Source: Pleurostoma richardsiae
Lineage: Eukaryota > Ascomycota > Sordariomycetes > Calosphaeriales > Pleurostomataceae
Reading direction: 5' to 3'
Length of the DNA stretch: 64,000 nt
NCBI GenBank assembly: GCA_030052745.1
Contig: JANBVO010000055.1
Coordinates: forward strand, 124,001-188,000
Of the stretch, positions 22,147-32,588 are shown one piece after another (positions within the stretch are counted from its first letter, which is position 1; each line of letters begins with the position of its first letter). A program made the translations under genes and the position numbers. The notes under the pieces were generated by a model that was given only the letters and a program-made list of their open reading frames with translations, made no database searches and was not told the origin of the DNA.

Positions 22147-23019
22147 ATGTCCTCCCCTTCCTGGGACTACATAGCCAAGCTCGTCTGCATCGGCGACTCG
22201 GGATGCGGCAAGAGCAGCCTGACCATCCGCCTCTGTGAGGGCCGGTTCGTCACGCACCACGACGTGACCATCGGCGTCGAGTTCGGCTCCCGCATCGTCC
22301 CCGTCGGCCCTCCCCATAGCAAGTCGCTCCCCGCGCCAGCCCAGCCCACGACGAGCGCCTCCTCCCCACCAGCAGCAGCAGCAGCAGCAGATGAGCCATC
22401 CTCCGCCACAGAGCCCGCGCCCAACGGCCTGCCACCCCCTCCCACGACCAAGAAGTCCCAAGGGCCTCCGGCGCCGCAGAAGCACATGAAGCTCAGCCTC
22501 TGGGACACCGCCGGCCAGGAGACCTACAAGTCCGTGACGCGGTCCTACTTTCGCGGCGCCTCCGGGGCCCTGCTCGTCTTCGACCTGACCCGCCGCTCGA
22601 CCTTCCTGCACGCGACCGACTGGCTCAACGACCTGCGGCAGATCGCCGAGCCGGACATCGTCGTCGTGCTGGTCGGGAACAAGGCGGACCTGACGATGCA
22701 GTCCTCGTCGGCAGCGGCGGAGGGCAGTGGGAGCGGCGGCGAGGGAGGGGAGAACAAGCGGGAGGTGACGCGCGAGGAGGCGAGCGAGTGGGCGCGGCGC
22801 AACGGCGTCCTCGAGTACGTCGAGACGAGCGCCAAGAGCGGCGAGAACGTCGAGGAGGCATTCATGCGCGTCGCGGAGCGGATATACCAGAACATCCAGG
22901 CCGGCAAGTACGACCTGAACGACAGGCGGTCAGGCGTCAAGGGGCCGAGCGCCGGGACGGCTGGGTCGCGCTCCATAAAGATCGAGGCGAGCAAGGCTGC
23001 GGGCGGTGGATGCTGTTGA
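22147..23019 (+). CDS. Rab4/Ypt4-type small GTPase with interswitch insertion
   Basis: Membrane-trafficking Rab GTPase, probably of recycling endosomes. A single exon from the ATG at 22147 gives 290 residues, well above the usual 200-220. Seen: G1 GDSGCGKS, switch I with TIGVEFGSRIV, G3 WDTAGQE, G4 NKAD, G5 ETSAKSG, and the C-terminal double Cys (GGCC) for geranylgeranylation. A Pro/Ala/Ser-rich insertion of about 55 residues (about 53-110) lies in the beta2-beta3 hairpin between switch I and DTAGQ, encoded partly by a CAG run. A second Ser/Gly-rich insertion follows NKAD. GQETYKSVTRSYFRGA with the overall pattern favours Rab4/Ypt4 over Rab2. No convincing intron removes the insertion. The upstream in-frame ATG at 22057 is less likely. 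Confidence 0.85.
   Translation: MSSPSWDYIAKLVCIGDSGCGKSSLTIRLCEGRFVTHHDVTIGVEFGSRIVPVGPPHSKSLPAPAQPTTSASSPPAAAAAADEPSSATEPAPNGLPPPPTTKKSQGPPAPQKHMKLSLWDTAGQETYKSVTRSYFRGASGALLVFDLTRRSTFLHATDWLNDLRQIAEPDIVVVLVGNKADLTMQSSSAAAEGSGSGGEGGENKREVTREEASEWARRNGVLEYVETSAKSGENVEEAFMRVAERIYQNIQAGKYDLNDRRSGVKGPSAGTAGSRSIKIEASKAAGGGCC
22365..22390 (+). repeat. CAG trinucleotide run
   Basis: A run of about seven AGC/CAG units encodes an alanine tract within the Rab insertion. Such runs vary in length between strains. Confidence 0.85.
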
Positions 23020-23529
23020 TAGATATACCTCATTAGTTCCTCTGTTTCCAATCGTAATGGCACGTCGACGGCATGGTAATGGGCATGAGAGAGATCAAGC
23101 ATAAGAGAGGTCAGGTATACGACGAGATACCCCAGGAGGTCGGTAGTCTGTTCTAGTCATCCTCGCACTCAGGTGCCATCTGTAAAATAGCCACAGCACC
23201 AAATACGGGCACTGCGAGGAAGAAGAAGCCTGCACAGCCAGCGTACGAAGAGAAAGAAATCGTATTAGTATGACTAGGACGTTTTCCCTCATGCATCCCA
23301 ATGTAGCAAAGCCATGCCAGAACTCCCCAGTGACCCTTGCCTTTTTTTATGCTGCACCAAATCCGTTCAGGGCCAAACTTTGCCGACAACGAGAACGGAG
23401 ATTAGCCCTTCGCCACTTCTCGCTTATCGCGTTCATTCACACCAGCTCCTTGCCTCCCAAGACATCGTAAAGTTACTATACAGTCAGTCCTTCCTTGCCA
23501 GATTCCTTCTAACTGCGCCTGGTGCCAGT
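23020..23529. other. Convergent 3' intergenic
   Basis: Lies between the stops of the Rab (+) and PMT2 (-). No gene seen; expected 3' untranslated regions. Confidence 0.6.
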
Positions 23530-26174
23530 TTAGTCCGACATTCTCCACGAGTCGAACCACTTCATGTACCGATACTGCTTGTTCGGGCCGGTCATACCCC
23601 AGGAGATGGGTATGAAGTATATGTAGAGGCCGATGACAGTGGCATAGAGAAGACCATAGACACCGTACTGAACGGCCTTGCGCTGGTTCCTGAGGAACCA
23701 GTCCGCCGTGAAACCGAGTGTCAATATCGCGAAGTAGAGAGCTGGGTAGTAGTGGTGAACGTAGGTGACGCGTGCCATGATGACGAATGGCAGATAATGC
23801 AGGAACCATCCGACTACGGGATATAGGCCGGCGTAGTGGATCTGGTCGATCTCACCAAGGGACAGCTCCTTGTAACCCCGCTGCCATCGAATCAAATACC
23901 AGGCCACAATCAAGGCGAAGACGCCAATGGAAGCTGTAGACGCCCAATAGACAAAGGGGTTGCCGAGAAGGAAGTACTTGACGATGTTGTCATCCCAGCC
24001 ACACATCCGTAATCCAACGTTCTACGAGAAGTTAATACCGTCGTCTATCATGAAAAATGGCCGACCCTGCTATCGCAGCAGAAGTGAAGTATGGAACTCA
24101 CCAGTATCGGCCACTGCCACCACTGAGAAGCCAGGTCATCCTGCTTGTCGGGGTCCGGAACCAAAGCGTTGTTCGATGTCATCATGGCAACGTTCAGATG
24201 AATGAAGTCATGAATGAAGGGAGATTTGTACTGGCCAGGGTCACCAGGAGGCACTATTATTCCATTTGTGTCAGTATCGTCAGCTACGATCAGTCCTGAT
24301 TACAAGACTTACGTTTCTCGTTCCAATGTGCCTCAACGTTCCAGTGAGTATAGGTGTCGCGAGGGTTGTTCTCCTTCGTACAGGTAACCTCGATTTGACG
24401 GAAACCCCACTGAGGTAGGTTCACGTTGCCAGCACGGAGATAACAACCCAGGACCGGGTGCTTCAGACGGAATGCAGTGGTGAGCGTTCGGATGCGGCTG
24501 CGGTCACGAGAAGCCACGTCGCTCACGACCTCGACTTTCCAATGGTCCTTGTCGTCACCGATCGTAAGATTACCGTAGCATGAAACCTCCTTATCGGCCT
24601 TGGTGATAGGGGCCGGAATTTCATGAGAGTGAAGGTTGCGTCCAGTCTGGGCATGGATCAACCGAATGACATCGCTGTCTCCAATAAAGCGAGGGTCTGC
24701 CTCGGCATCGTACTCGGCATCGTGGCGGTTCGGGTAGAAGAACCAGTCGTTGTTGGCATCCTTATGGTGATAGCAGGTAACCTGCTGCTGGCCAGAGCCT
24801 TCCGGGTAGGTCTGTACGTGCGAATGAAGCAGACCTCCGCCGTATCCCATGTTCTTGATCGTTGCGCGGGAACCATAGGCAACCTCAAGCGGGCTATTCC
24901 TGCCGACTTCCGTTCCCCGAAGATTGGCCTGGAAGAGCGAGCTCATCTGCGCGTCTCCTGGGCCGCTGTTGGTCAGGACCGCAAAGTGAATGGCGAAACT
25001 CAGGAGATAGACCAGGAAAGGCAGAACAATGAGGCCAATAACTCTTGCTGCAACATGAGCTCCTAGCTCCATCTGCGGATTTTCGTTAGTGGTCAGAAAC
25101 AACTTGCCGCGGACGTCCACGGTGATGGGGTACAGAGCTTACAACTGGCATCTTGACGTTCCCGAACTTGTTCCACAGGTCCTCAACAGTGTACAGGCCA
25201 ACCAGTGCAGTAACAAAGAGCCCGACAAGTTTGACACTCGTCACGCAACCAATGCTGAGGCCCGTCATGAAGAGCCAGAAGAACCACTCAGGCTCGAAGC
25301 TCTTGTCCTGGAGGCGGTGAAACTTCGCCCAGCAAAGCGTGGTTGCAACAGTTCCGCAGAGCAGCATCGAGTCAAGGAGGATGAAACGGCTGATCGTGGT
25401 GTAAGAGTTCTCACAGAGGACCATCAATGTAACAAACCAGACGGCAGGACGCTTGAAGTTGAGCTCCTTGGCCGTCCAGTACGCCATTGGTACGCAGATA
25501 GCCCCGAAAAAGGCGTTGAATTGTCTCATGAACGTGTAGTTGACATCCGCAGGATACGTCTCGCCCGACTTGAATTCGAACGAACCGTTGTACCCGGCGA
25601 GATACCCGGACAGACCAACGAGCAGCTTTCCCAAAGGCGGGTGGACTATGGAAGGTCAGACGAATACTCCAAGTACACGAGAGCACTAGCAAGACGAACC
25701 ATCGAAGTAGTACTCGTGCTTCAGGTAATGTGAGCCGAACTTTCCAAAACTGGTGCTCGTTAGCTGGGTAGTTTGATGGACAAGTCGAGCTAGAGGGCGG
25801 CGTACTGGGCTTCATCCCACGTCACAATGGGCGAGAGACCAATCTTATAGAGGCGGGTAAAGAAGGCGAGGAAGGTGAATAGGATCGGGGCAATAAGCCA
25901 CTCCCACTCGTCAAAAACATCGAGGATGGATGGCTCCTGCGGAAGTTCAGTCAGCGACGTGGAGTTAAGGTCGCTCGAGGGCTAGCCAACAAGCGAGGCC
26001 AACGTAGCATAGACGAGAGGAGGCTGGCTGTAATACCTTCTTCAGCTGCTTTTTCTTATCATCCGCCTCGACCTTTAGCGGAGCCGCTGCCTGAGAGGGC
26101 TGCGGGATGTTGCGTCTCCTGACACCATCACCGACGTCCGCGCCGGTGACGGCGGTGGCCTTCTCGCTGGCCAT
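23530..26174 (-). CDS. PMT2: Dolichyl-phosphate-mannose--protein mannosyltransferase, PMT2 family
   Basis: Multi-pass ER enzyme that moves mannose from dolichyl-phosphate-mannose to Ser/Thr of secretory proteins; in yeast it works as a heterodimer with PMT1-class partners. Seven exons (26174-26037, 25936-25806, 25749-25700, 25645-25143, 25072-24313, 24253-24102, 24021-23530) give 741 residues. The loop-1 motif WDEAHFGKFGSHYLKHE with DVHPPLGKLLVGLSGYLAGY is split over three exons and is the PMT2 signature. The luminal MIR region contains LLHSHVQTYPEGSGQQQVTC and GRNLHSH. Near the C-terminus come LNVAMMTSNNALVPDPDK and NVGLRMCGWDD. Agreement with yeast Pmt2 is clear along its length, which rules out PMT1 and PMT4. 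Confidence 0.95.
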
Positions 26175-27626
26175 GCCGTGGAATTGGATTGGCCCTGTTA
26201 GCTTCTGAACTTAGCTGAAGCTGAAGGCGGGACGCTGAAAAGTGGTGGAATTGGTAAATGAAGCTTTAGGAAATGGTGGTTAAAAGAAGGTGTCGAAGAG
26301 GAAACTGTGTGCAAGACCGAGAGAAAGGAACAGGTTCGGTCCAGGCAGACAGAGGGGAAAACTATCGCTTCAGCATCGATGCCCAGAGGAAACAGGGCGG
26401 ATTAGCGGCGAAGGCGATCGGCAACCTCTGGTGAAGGCGGTTGTGGCCGGGAAGGTGGGAGGAGCTGAAAGAAAGGGATGCGATGCTCCAAGATATTTCG
26501 TGGCCTTTTGGGAAGAAGGGGAGCCGCGCGAGCTCCGCGCATACCTTCGTGTTGCGGGCGTGGACCCCTGTCAAGCCTCCTGATTTGTCTCCCGCCGTTT
26601 TGCTCGTGTTAGGTCGCAGCCGCAATTTAGAGGCAATCAGTTAACATAATTCAAACCAGCCAGCCGGGTACTAGTACGTACTGCTGGGGAGATCATGGAA
26701 CCTTACCCGGACGGGCCCACAAGATCACCACCAGGAGCTTCACCCGGTTTGCATGCTCAGTGCTCACAGACATGTCGCCGCACGTAATGTACGGTGATCA
26801 TGGTCCTACCCACCGACTCTGCACGAAACAGGTAATCCACGCCTCCTTACGCTCTAGAAACGGTAGGTACCTTCAGTGTATAGAGGAGAGAAACGACGGT
26901 CCTCAAAGTAAGCATACCTCGAGGTACCTCCACCAACCACCAACCGTGTGGCGGGGGGCTCGACGGTGCCTCCAGCATTGTGAGTTCACAGCAACCAATG
27001 CAGCACCTAGAGCTCCGTATACGGTGTACCTACCTACCCATCCTTCCCGTCATCAGGTACTACGGTACATACAAGCTCTTATGTACAGCAAAAAAAGTCA
27101 CGCGCTGTTGACATGAGCAGCATGGCAGAGCTCTACAACCTACCTACCTGGTACTTATTTATGGATTATCTGATCTATGGTCCCGATGATGGGGTGGTCA
27201 GACATGCTCGTTCCGCCGTGCAGGGTCTTGCCTCCGTCCGGATGTACGGTGCAGGCTAATAGCACCACGAGCTCTTGCATTCTCTCGCGAAGTTGGTAAA
27301 CCACTCCTTGTCGGTTCCTAGCTCTTGATTGGTATCGAACCGGGATCTCTGCTACTACTAGAATTGTTCCTGCTTTTTACCAATAGGACAGCTAGATACA
27401 GTGGGAAAGCGTTTTGCGAATTTGGAGGAGACTACGGCATTGCAGCGGGAATGACATAAGGTAAGACCGCTTATGTACAACGCCCTCCACACTCACCCAA
27501 CCCACCGTGCTTCGAACAACGTAAACCGCATCGACTCCTCATCCCTTCTCCTGCCTCGTCCCCCTGTTACCATAACAGGAGGGGCATGAAGGGTTCTCCC
27601 ACACGTACGACAGCATTCCCTCTCAG
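26175..27626. promoter_or_regulatory. Divergent promoter region, PMT2 / CHY-RING
   Basis: A 1.45-kb gap between two genes read away from each other. It contains many GGTACC/TACCTACC words (about 26660-27070) and a tRNA-like relic on the minus strand near 27318-27405. The sequence just before the CHY-RING ATG (ttccctctcag) looks like a splice acceptor, so a non-coding or tiny upstream exon is possible. Confidence 0.4.
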
Positions 27627-29693
27627 ATGTCCTCGTTGGTGTCCAGTTTCCTCATCAATCCTGTCCTGCGACAAGCCCGACGCTTTTCCGCTGGTTTCGC
27701 CACCAGACCCGACACTGACCCTGATCTCGCGTCCGACCGACGTCGACGACACTCCCACGACCCTCACCGTGGCCATGACGATGCCATTTCAGAATCCGAC
27801 GAGCACAGTACCATAGCTACGTCCGAAGACTCCAATGCCGAAGCTATGGCTGCCTCCCGGGCCGCAGCAGCTCCCGTCCCAATGCCGAGTAACGCCCGGG
27901 AGGATGACACGCGAGACTCGGCTCTCCCCTTAGCCAGAGAACTCAATCCGCCGACCGCTTCAGGGCCCTTGTCTGTGAATCAGGCCGGTTCTGGCGGCGG
28001 CTCCACAATCCCTCTCCCGGAGGACTATCACTCGGACTCCTGCTTACCAGCAGACGATGGCATGGGCGATCTGCGCCGGCGCATCCACAACATCCAGCTC
28101 AGCGGGATGTCCCCCAGCGAGAAGGCATATTTGATGCACCAGCTCTTAAGTGAAGGCTACACGCGATCACAAATTGTGAGCCACTCGCGGCTGTCTCTAC
28201 GACCAGAGTCTCCTGCGAGTCCCACGGTGTGGGAACAACCCATTGCCGCGAGCACCCAGTCATTCAAGTTTTGGAGGTCACCTTTCGGAGAAGGATCAGC
28301 CTCGCAAAAGCTGGCGCTGACGGAAGAAGACCTACTACCGACATATGCGCCGATTCTCCAATTGCGTGATACTTCAGAGTATCCCGAGTACGAGGACACG
28401 GGGATATTGGCTGAACCAGAAGATGACACCCGGCACTTTGGCTGCGAACATTACAGGAGGAATGTTAAGATGCAGTGTGCGACCTGTGAGCGATGGTACA
28501 CCTGTCGCTTGTGCCACGACGCCGTCGAGGATCACGTCTTACCACGGAGGGAGACGAAACATATGCTCTGCATGTTCTGTGGGTGTGCTCAGAAGGCGTC
28601 TGACACTTGCGCAAACTGCAGTCAGTCGGCGGCTCAGTATTACTGCAATATCTGCAAGCTCTGGAGCGACGATGTGGGAAAGCCTGTGTACCACTGCAAC
28701 GAGTGCGGTATATGCCGAATTGGACGAGGTCTCGGGAAGGACTTCTTCCATTGCAAGGTAATGACGCTATGTCTTAAATAACCATGGACCGCACTTAGCT
28801 AACTTGCGCAGAAATGCAATGCATGTATCGCTGTCAGCATAGAGACCACGCACAAGTGCATTGAGAGAGCGACAGATTCCGACTGTCCGATCTGCGGCGA
28901 GTATATGTTCTCTTCGCAGAAGACAGTTGTCTTTATGGATTGCGGCCACAGTATACACAAGAAGTGTCGCGAAGAGCATCTGAAGAGGTCCTACAAGTGC
29001 CCCATATGCAGCAAGAGCATCACGAATATGGCGGCACAGTTCCGGACTCTCGACATCGCTATCGCCGCTCAGCCTATGCCGGACGAGTATCAGCACATGA
29101 AGGCTGTGGTGCTCTGCAACGACTGTTCTGCCAAAACTACAACCGCTTATCATTGGTTGGGACTCAAATGCGAGATGTGCAACTCTTACAACACAGTCCA
29201 ACTACAGCTCCTACGAGAATCAGACGGCCCGAATAACCGACCAATCCACGAAGATGCTATGCACGAAGTTGCTCGACATATTCCCCTGCCGCAGAGCCCC
29301 CTGTCTCTTAACGGCCCCGGAACGCCCATGACAACAACCACGGCCTTCCCCTTGCCTAGTCGACAGAACACTCCGAGAGAGACTCCGTCAATCGATGGAT
29401 TTCCGGCTTCGACCTTGTCCGTACTTGATGCCCCTAACCAAATCGCCTCGCCCGGACGCGCTCTCGAGCTCCCAGTCGGTGTTATAGGGCTTGCTGCGGA
29501 GACGGATGACTCGGAAGAAGAGGACATGCTGGACTTCTGGGGCGGGGACCAACCGAGGAGCAGCACCTCGGTCGAGCACACTGACGATGTCCAGGAAGAT
29601 GAGGACTGCGAGGACAGCGACTCAGCTGACGACTGTGACGACGATTCTGAAGAGGACGAAGAAGAGGAAATATTGCTCTTTGGCCATAGGTGA
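27627..29693 (+). CDS. CHY zinc-finger and RING-H2 ubiquitin ligase (RCHY1/Pirh2-like)
   Basis: Probable E3 ubiquitin ligase. Two exons (27627-28757, 28812-29693) give 670 residues. The N-terminal ~270 residues are disordered. Next comes the CHY zinc finger (FGCEHYRRNVKMQCATCERW, then CRLCHD, MLCMFCGCAQ), a CTCHY-type finger (YYCNICKLW, YHCNECGICRIG) and a RING-H2 (CPICGEY ... CGHSIHKKC ... CPICSK). A rubredoxin-like zinc ribbon follows (VLCNDC, LKCEMCN). The last 60 residues are very acidic. This order of fingers is that of RCHY1 and plant/fungal relatives. The intron falls in phase 0 between FFHCK and KCNAC and keeps the zinc ligands. The substrate is unknown. Confidence 0.93.
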
Positions 29694-30213
29694 TGAGCGG
29701 TTTACAGCTCCTTGCACATGTGGCCGAGTACACTCCCACCGTTACCACTGTCTCCATGAGATTTCACTCCTGGCCACTCTTTGTACTATATATCGTCGTT
29801 GTCTAGCCATATCTGTAAGGGAGGCACCAGCACGCATGGGTCCGATACAGGTTTGGAGGCTATACAGTCCAGGTTGCCGGCGTTCGGTTCATTGGAAGCG
29901 AAGGGTTTGGGCAAGCAATTAGGCAAGACAGCATAACAGCATCATATCATAGAATAGTCATCACAATCACCTTCAATAGGAAATATTCACGGACAACATA
30001 AAGCTGCCATGCCTCGAATGCACAAGTGATTCCCCAATATCATTTCTCATGTATGACCTCCCAAAATAGGAAGTCGTTCGTGAGCCACGATGCTGTCTCA
30101 CGAAGACTAGAATTCACGCCATAACTCCGTGCCCTTCCTAGCAAGCCAGTTAAGAAAGCGCCATGGCCGTCAATGACACCAGATGGTATGATAGGCGCCT
30201 AAATCCCATGCAG
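29694..30213. other. Convergent 3' intergenic
   Basis: Lies between the stops of the CHY-RING gene (+) and MZT1 (-). No feature seen. Confidence 0.6.
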
Positions 30214-30558
30214 CTACCGCCGTCGCGCAGCAACCTCTCGCTCGACCTCCTGCGCTTCCGTCCGCAGCTCTTTCACAACAGTCTACCGTCCTGATAAGCA
30301 ACTGTCGCTGAACACAAGCCAAGAACACGGAGTCTCTGCTTACCGCAAGAGCCTCAGGGTTTACGCCATTCTCAATCATGGATATGCATATGGACAGCGT
30401 CCTGCGGTCCAGGTGGCAGTTCTGAAAGCAGGCGGTCAGTCCCCACCCTGCCCGAACGGCCGAAACAGACTCACCAGTATCGTCGAGATCTCATGGAGGA
30501 TGTCGACAGCCTGCTGGGCGGCCATCTGCTTTTGCTCCCGGTCATCCGGAGGAGGCAT
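30214..30558 (-). CDS. MZT1: Mitotic-spindle organising protein 1 (MOZART1)
   Basis: Small partner of gamma-tubulin complex proteins, needed to recruit and activate microtubule nucleation at spindle pole bodies. It is missed by a plain ORF scan: three exons (30558-30475, 30421-30344, 30282-30214), all phase 0, give only 76 residues. The joined protein reads [16 protein letters not shown], then [19 protein letters not shown], then [13 protein letters not shown]. It matches the MOZART1 core (VLLEISRIL, TLSICVRLCEQGINPEAL, VIKELRKA in human, from memory) without gaps. Both introns are 53 and 61 nt with canonical ends. The next gene upstream on the same strand encodes the kinetochore protein SPC25. 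Confidence 0.93.
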
Positions 30559-30940
30559 TTTGTGGACGTCCTTGAAGAAGGGCTCTGAGTGCCAAGGTGT
30601 GGTGGCAGTTGTCCAAGGTTTGACTTATCAAAGCGCGGCTTAACAGTTTTGGAGGGGCAGACAAAACGCGCCACGCGACCGAGTCTAGTTGGTTTCCGTC
30701 CAGTACAGTAGGTAGGCATCAGCACACAGCGCACCACTAGACAGGCACTTTTTGCGCTGTGTAATAAGGACACCATCAATGGTATCATGGTGTTTCGGTC
30801 ATTACGGAAAGATCAAGTTCATCATCGTACAAGACCTGGTCTTCTGCCCAGGCGAGAATGCCAGACACCAATCCCATACTGCCCATAGCGTTTCCCATGT
30901 GCCTTGCAGATGCGCCCCAAGACAAGCAAGCAGGACAAGC
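30559..30940. other. Intergenic, MZT1 promoter
   Basis: 382 bp between MZT1 and SPC25, which are tandem on the minus strand. It should hold the MZT1 promoter; no other feature seen. Confidence 0.5.
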
Positions 30941-31793
30941 TTACGACTTCATCGCCTCGACGAACAGCTCCCTCATCCCCTTAAGCAGGGCCGCCAGCTC
31001 CCTCGTGCCATTAACCCTCTCGAGCACCCTCTCCACCTTCTCCCTCTCCAGCTTTGGCCTGCAATGCCGGACGTCGTACTCCCTCGCCTTTGTGCACAGC
31101 TCGAACCACGCCTCGCGCTCCCAGTCCCGCTCGTCGACGTGCGTGTACACGAACTTGAGCCGGTCGTCGCGGCCCGCGCCCTCGATGCGCAGGCACAGGT
31201 TCGTCACCCAGAAGTCCAGCTCCGGCACGTTGAAGCGCGCCTGCGCCGACTGCCGCGCCGCGTGCGCCCGCTGGGCAGCGAGCCGTGCGTCGATCTCCGC
31301 CTGCGTGTCGGCGATCAGCTGCTTCAGGGAGTCGCGCGTCGAGAGGTTGCGGTCGCGCTGCGCGGACAGCGACGCGATGGCGCCCTGCATCTCGCGCGTC
31401 TCGGCGGCCTCCTTGGCGATGGTGTTCTGGTGCGTGTTGGTCTTCATCTGCAGGATCTCGATGTCCTTCTTCTTCATGCGCTGGTCCTCTGTGGTTTTGC
31501 GCTTCGGTTAGCGGGCAGTCCTAGCCATTTCCTCCTTGCGTGCAAAGTTGCGTAGAGTGGCCATGCTTACCTTGTACCTCGGCGACATTCATGCGGAACT
31601 GGTTCCTCTCCTCCAGAACCCGCTTCCGGCCCTGCTCGATGAAGGCGTCAAACTTCGCAGTGAACTTAGCCATGCGGTCGCGCAGGTCGTCGAACCCGAA
31701 GTCGATGCTTGGCAGCGTGTCTGCCACGGATGGTGCCGTGGCGGATAGAGTCTGTCGGCTCGTCGAGCTGGACGGCTCGAATACGTAGGCCAT
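30941..31793 (-). CDS. SPC25: Kinetochore protein SPC25 (Ndc80 complex)
   Basis: Subunit of the four-part Ndc80 complex linking centromeres to microtubules. Two exons (31793-31571, 31488-30941) give 256 residues. The N-terminal and middle parts form a long coiled coil (RDRMAKFTAKFDAFIEQGRK through LKQLIADTQAEIDARLAAQR). The C-terminal globular RWD-like domain contains LDFWVTNLCLRIEG, LKFVYTHVDERDW and CRPKLEREKVERVLERVN, typical of fungal Spc25, ending with a helix that includes LAALLKGMRELFVE. The 82-nt intron lies in the coiled coil. Length and layout match the family. Confidence 0.92.
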
Positions 31794-32588
31794 TGTTTCT
31801 GCGCTGATCGCCTTGATCTGTTGAGTTCTGCTGAAGATTCTTGCGGTTGCCCGTGTACGTATGGACTTCCGCTTTGATGTAAAATGTGATGTGCCTCGTC
31901 GAAGTGTGTCGGTCTCGATGTGGCTGGTATGCGGATTGGCTGATAGGCAGTTACCTTACTCTTGTTCGCTTCGGGGTTGTTTACCTGACTTGGCGTTGCT
32001 AGAGGAACAGTCTACTGGCTTTTGACACCTAGGCCCCCGCGGCCTCTTATTGGTCGCTCACCCAAGACCCTGACCTGGCCATCCTATTGCACGCCGAAAA
32101 CTCGACGACACAGTCGAGATGTCAGACAGGTATGCCATTGAAGTGACCTGCGCCTCAGGCTAGAAGCGTCCAGATTGTTTTGCAGCCGTCTTCCTCAAAG
32201 CCCGGCATACCTCGTTGCTATCGAAAGAACCCGAGATACTCGATGTACGGAGTGCCTTCCCGAGTCCGACAGAACGGATAAATGCGTCATTGGTCAAAAT
32301 ACTTTCTTCTACTTCTGCGCAGCCTCTTCTACATTGAAGGACACAGGTTACCGTGCTGAAACCGGCATTATCACTGACACTTGCTCATGATGCAACTCAC
32401 ACAGTAGCAAATTTCGCTTAAACTCGCGTTTTCTTGGAAGCCTCAACTTACGAGCAACCGCTTGCTTGAGCTTCGATGATCAGGCGTGAACTTATCAGAG
32501 GCACTGGTACTGCAACACACACGGGCTTTGAGCGGAATGTCCGAACTACTCTCACCACATCTACGGGTTATTGTGGCTGCCAGTCCGA
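31794..32588. promoter_or_regulatory. Divergent promoter region, SPC25 / RRN6
   Basis: 795 bp between two genes read away from each other. ATTGG words (reversed CCAAT) occur near 31936 and 32050. No gene or RNA was recognised. Confidence 0.35.

Noticed and set aside
30752-31555. A 267-codon + strand ORF
   Set aside because: Antisense of SPC25; no family pattern and extreme Arg/Leu/Ala composition.
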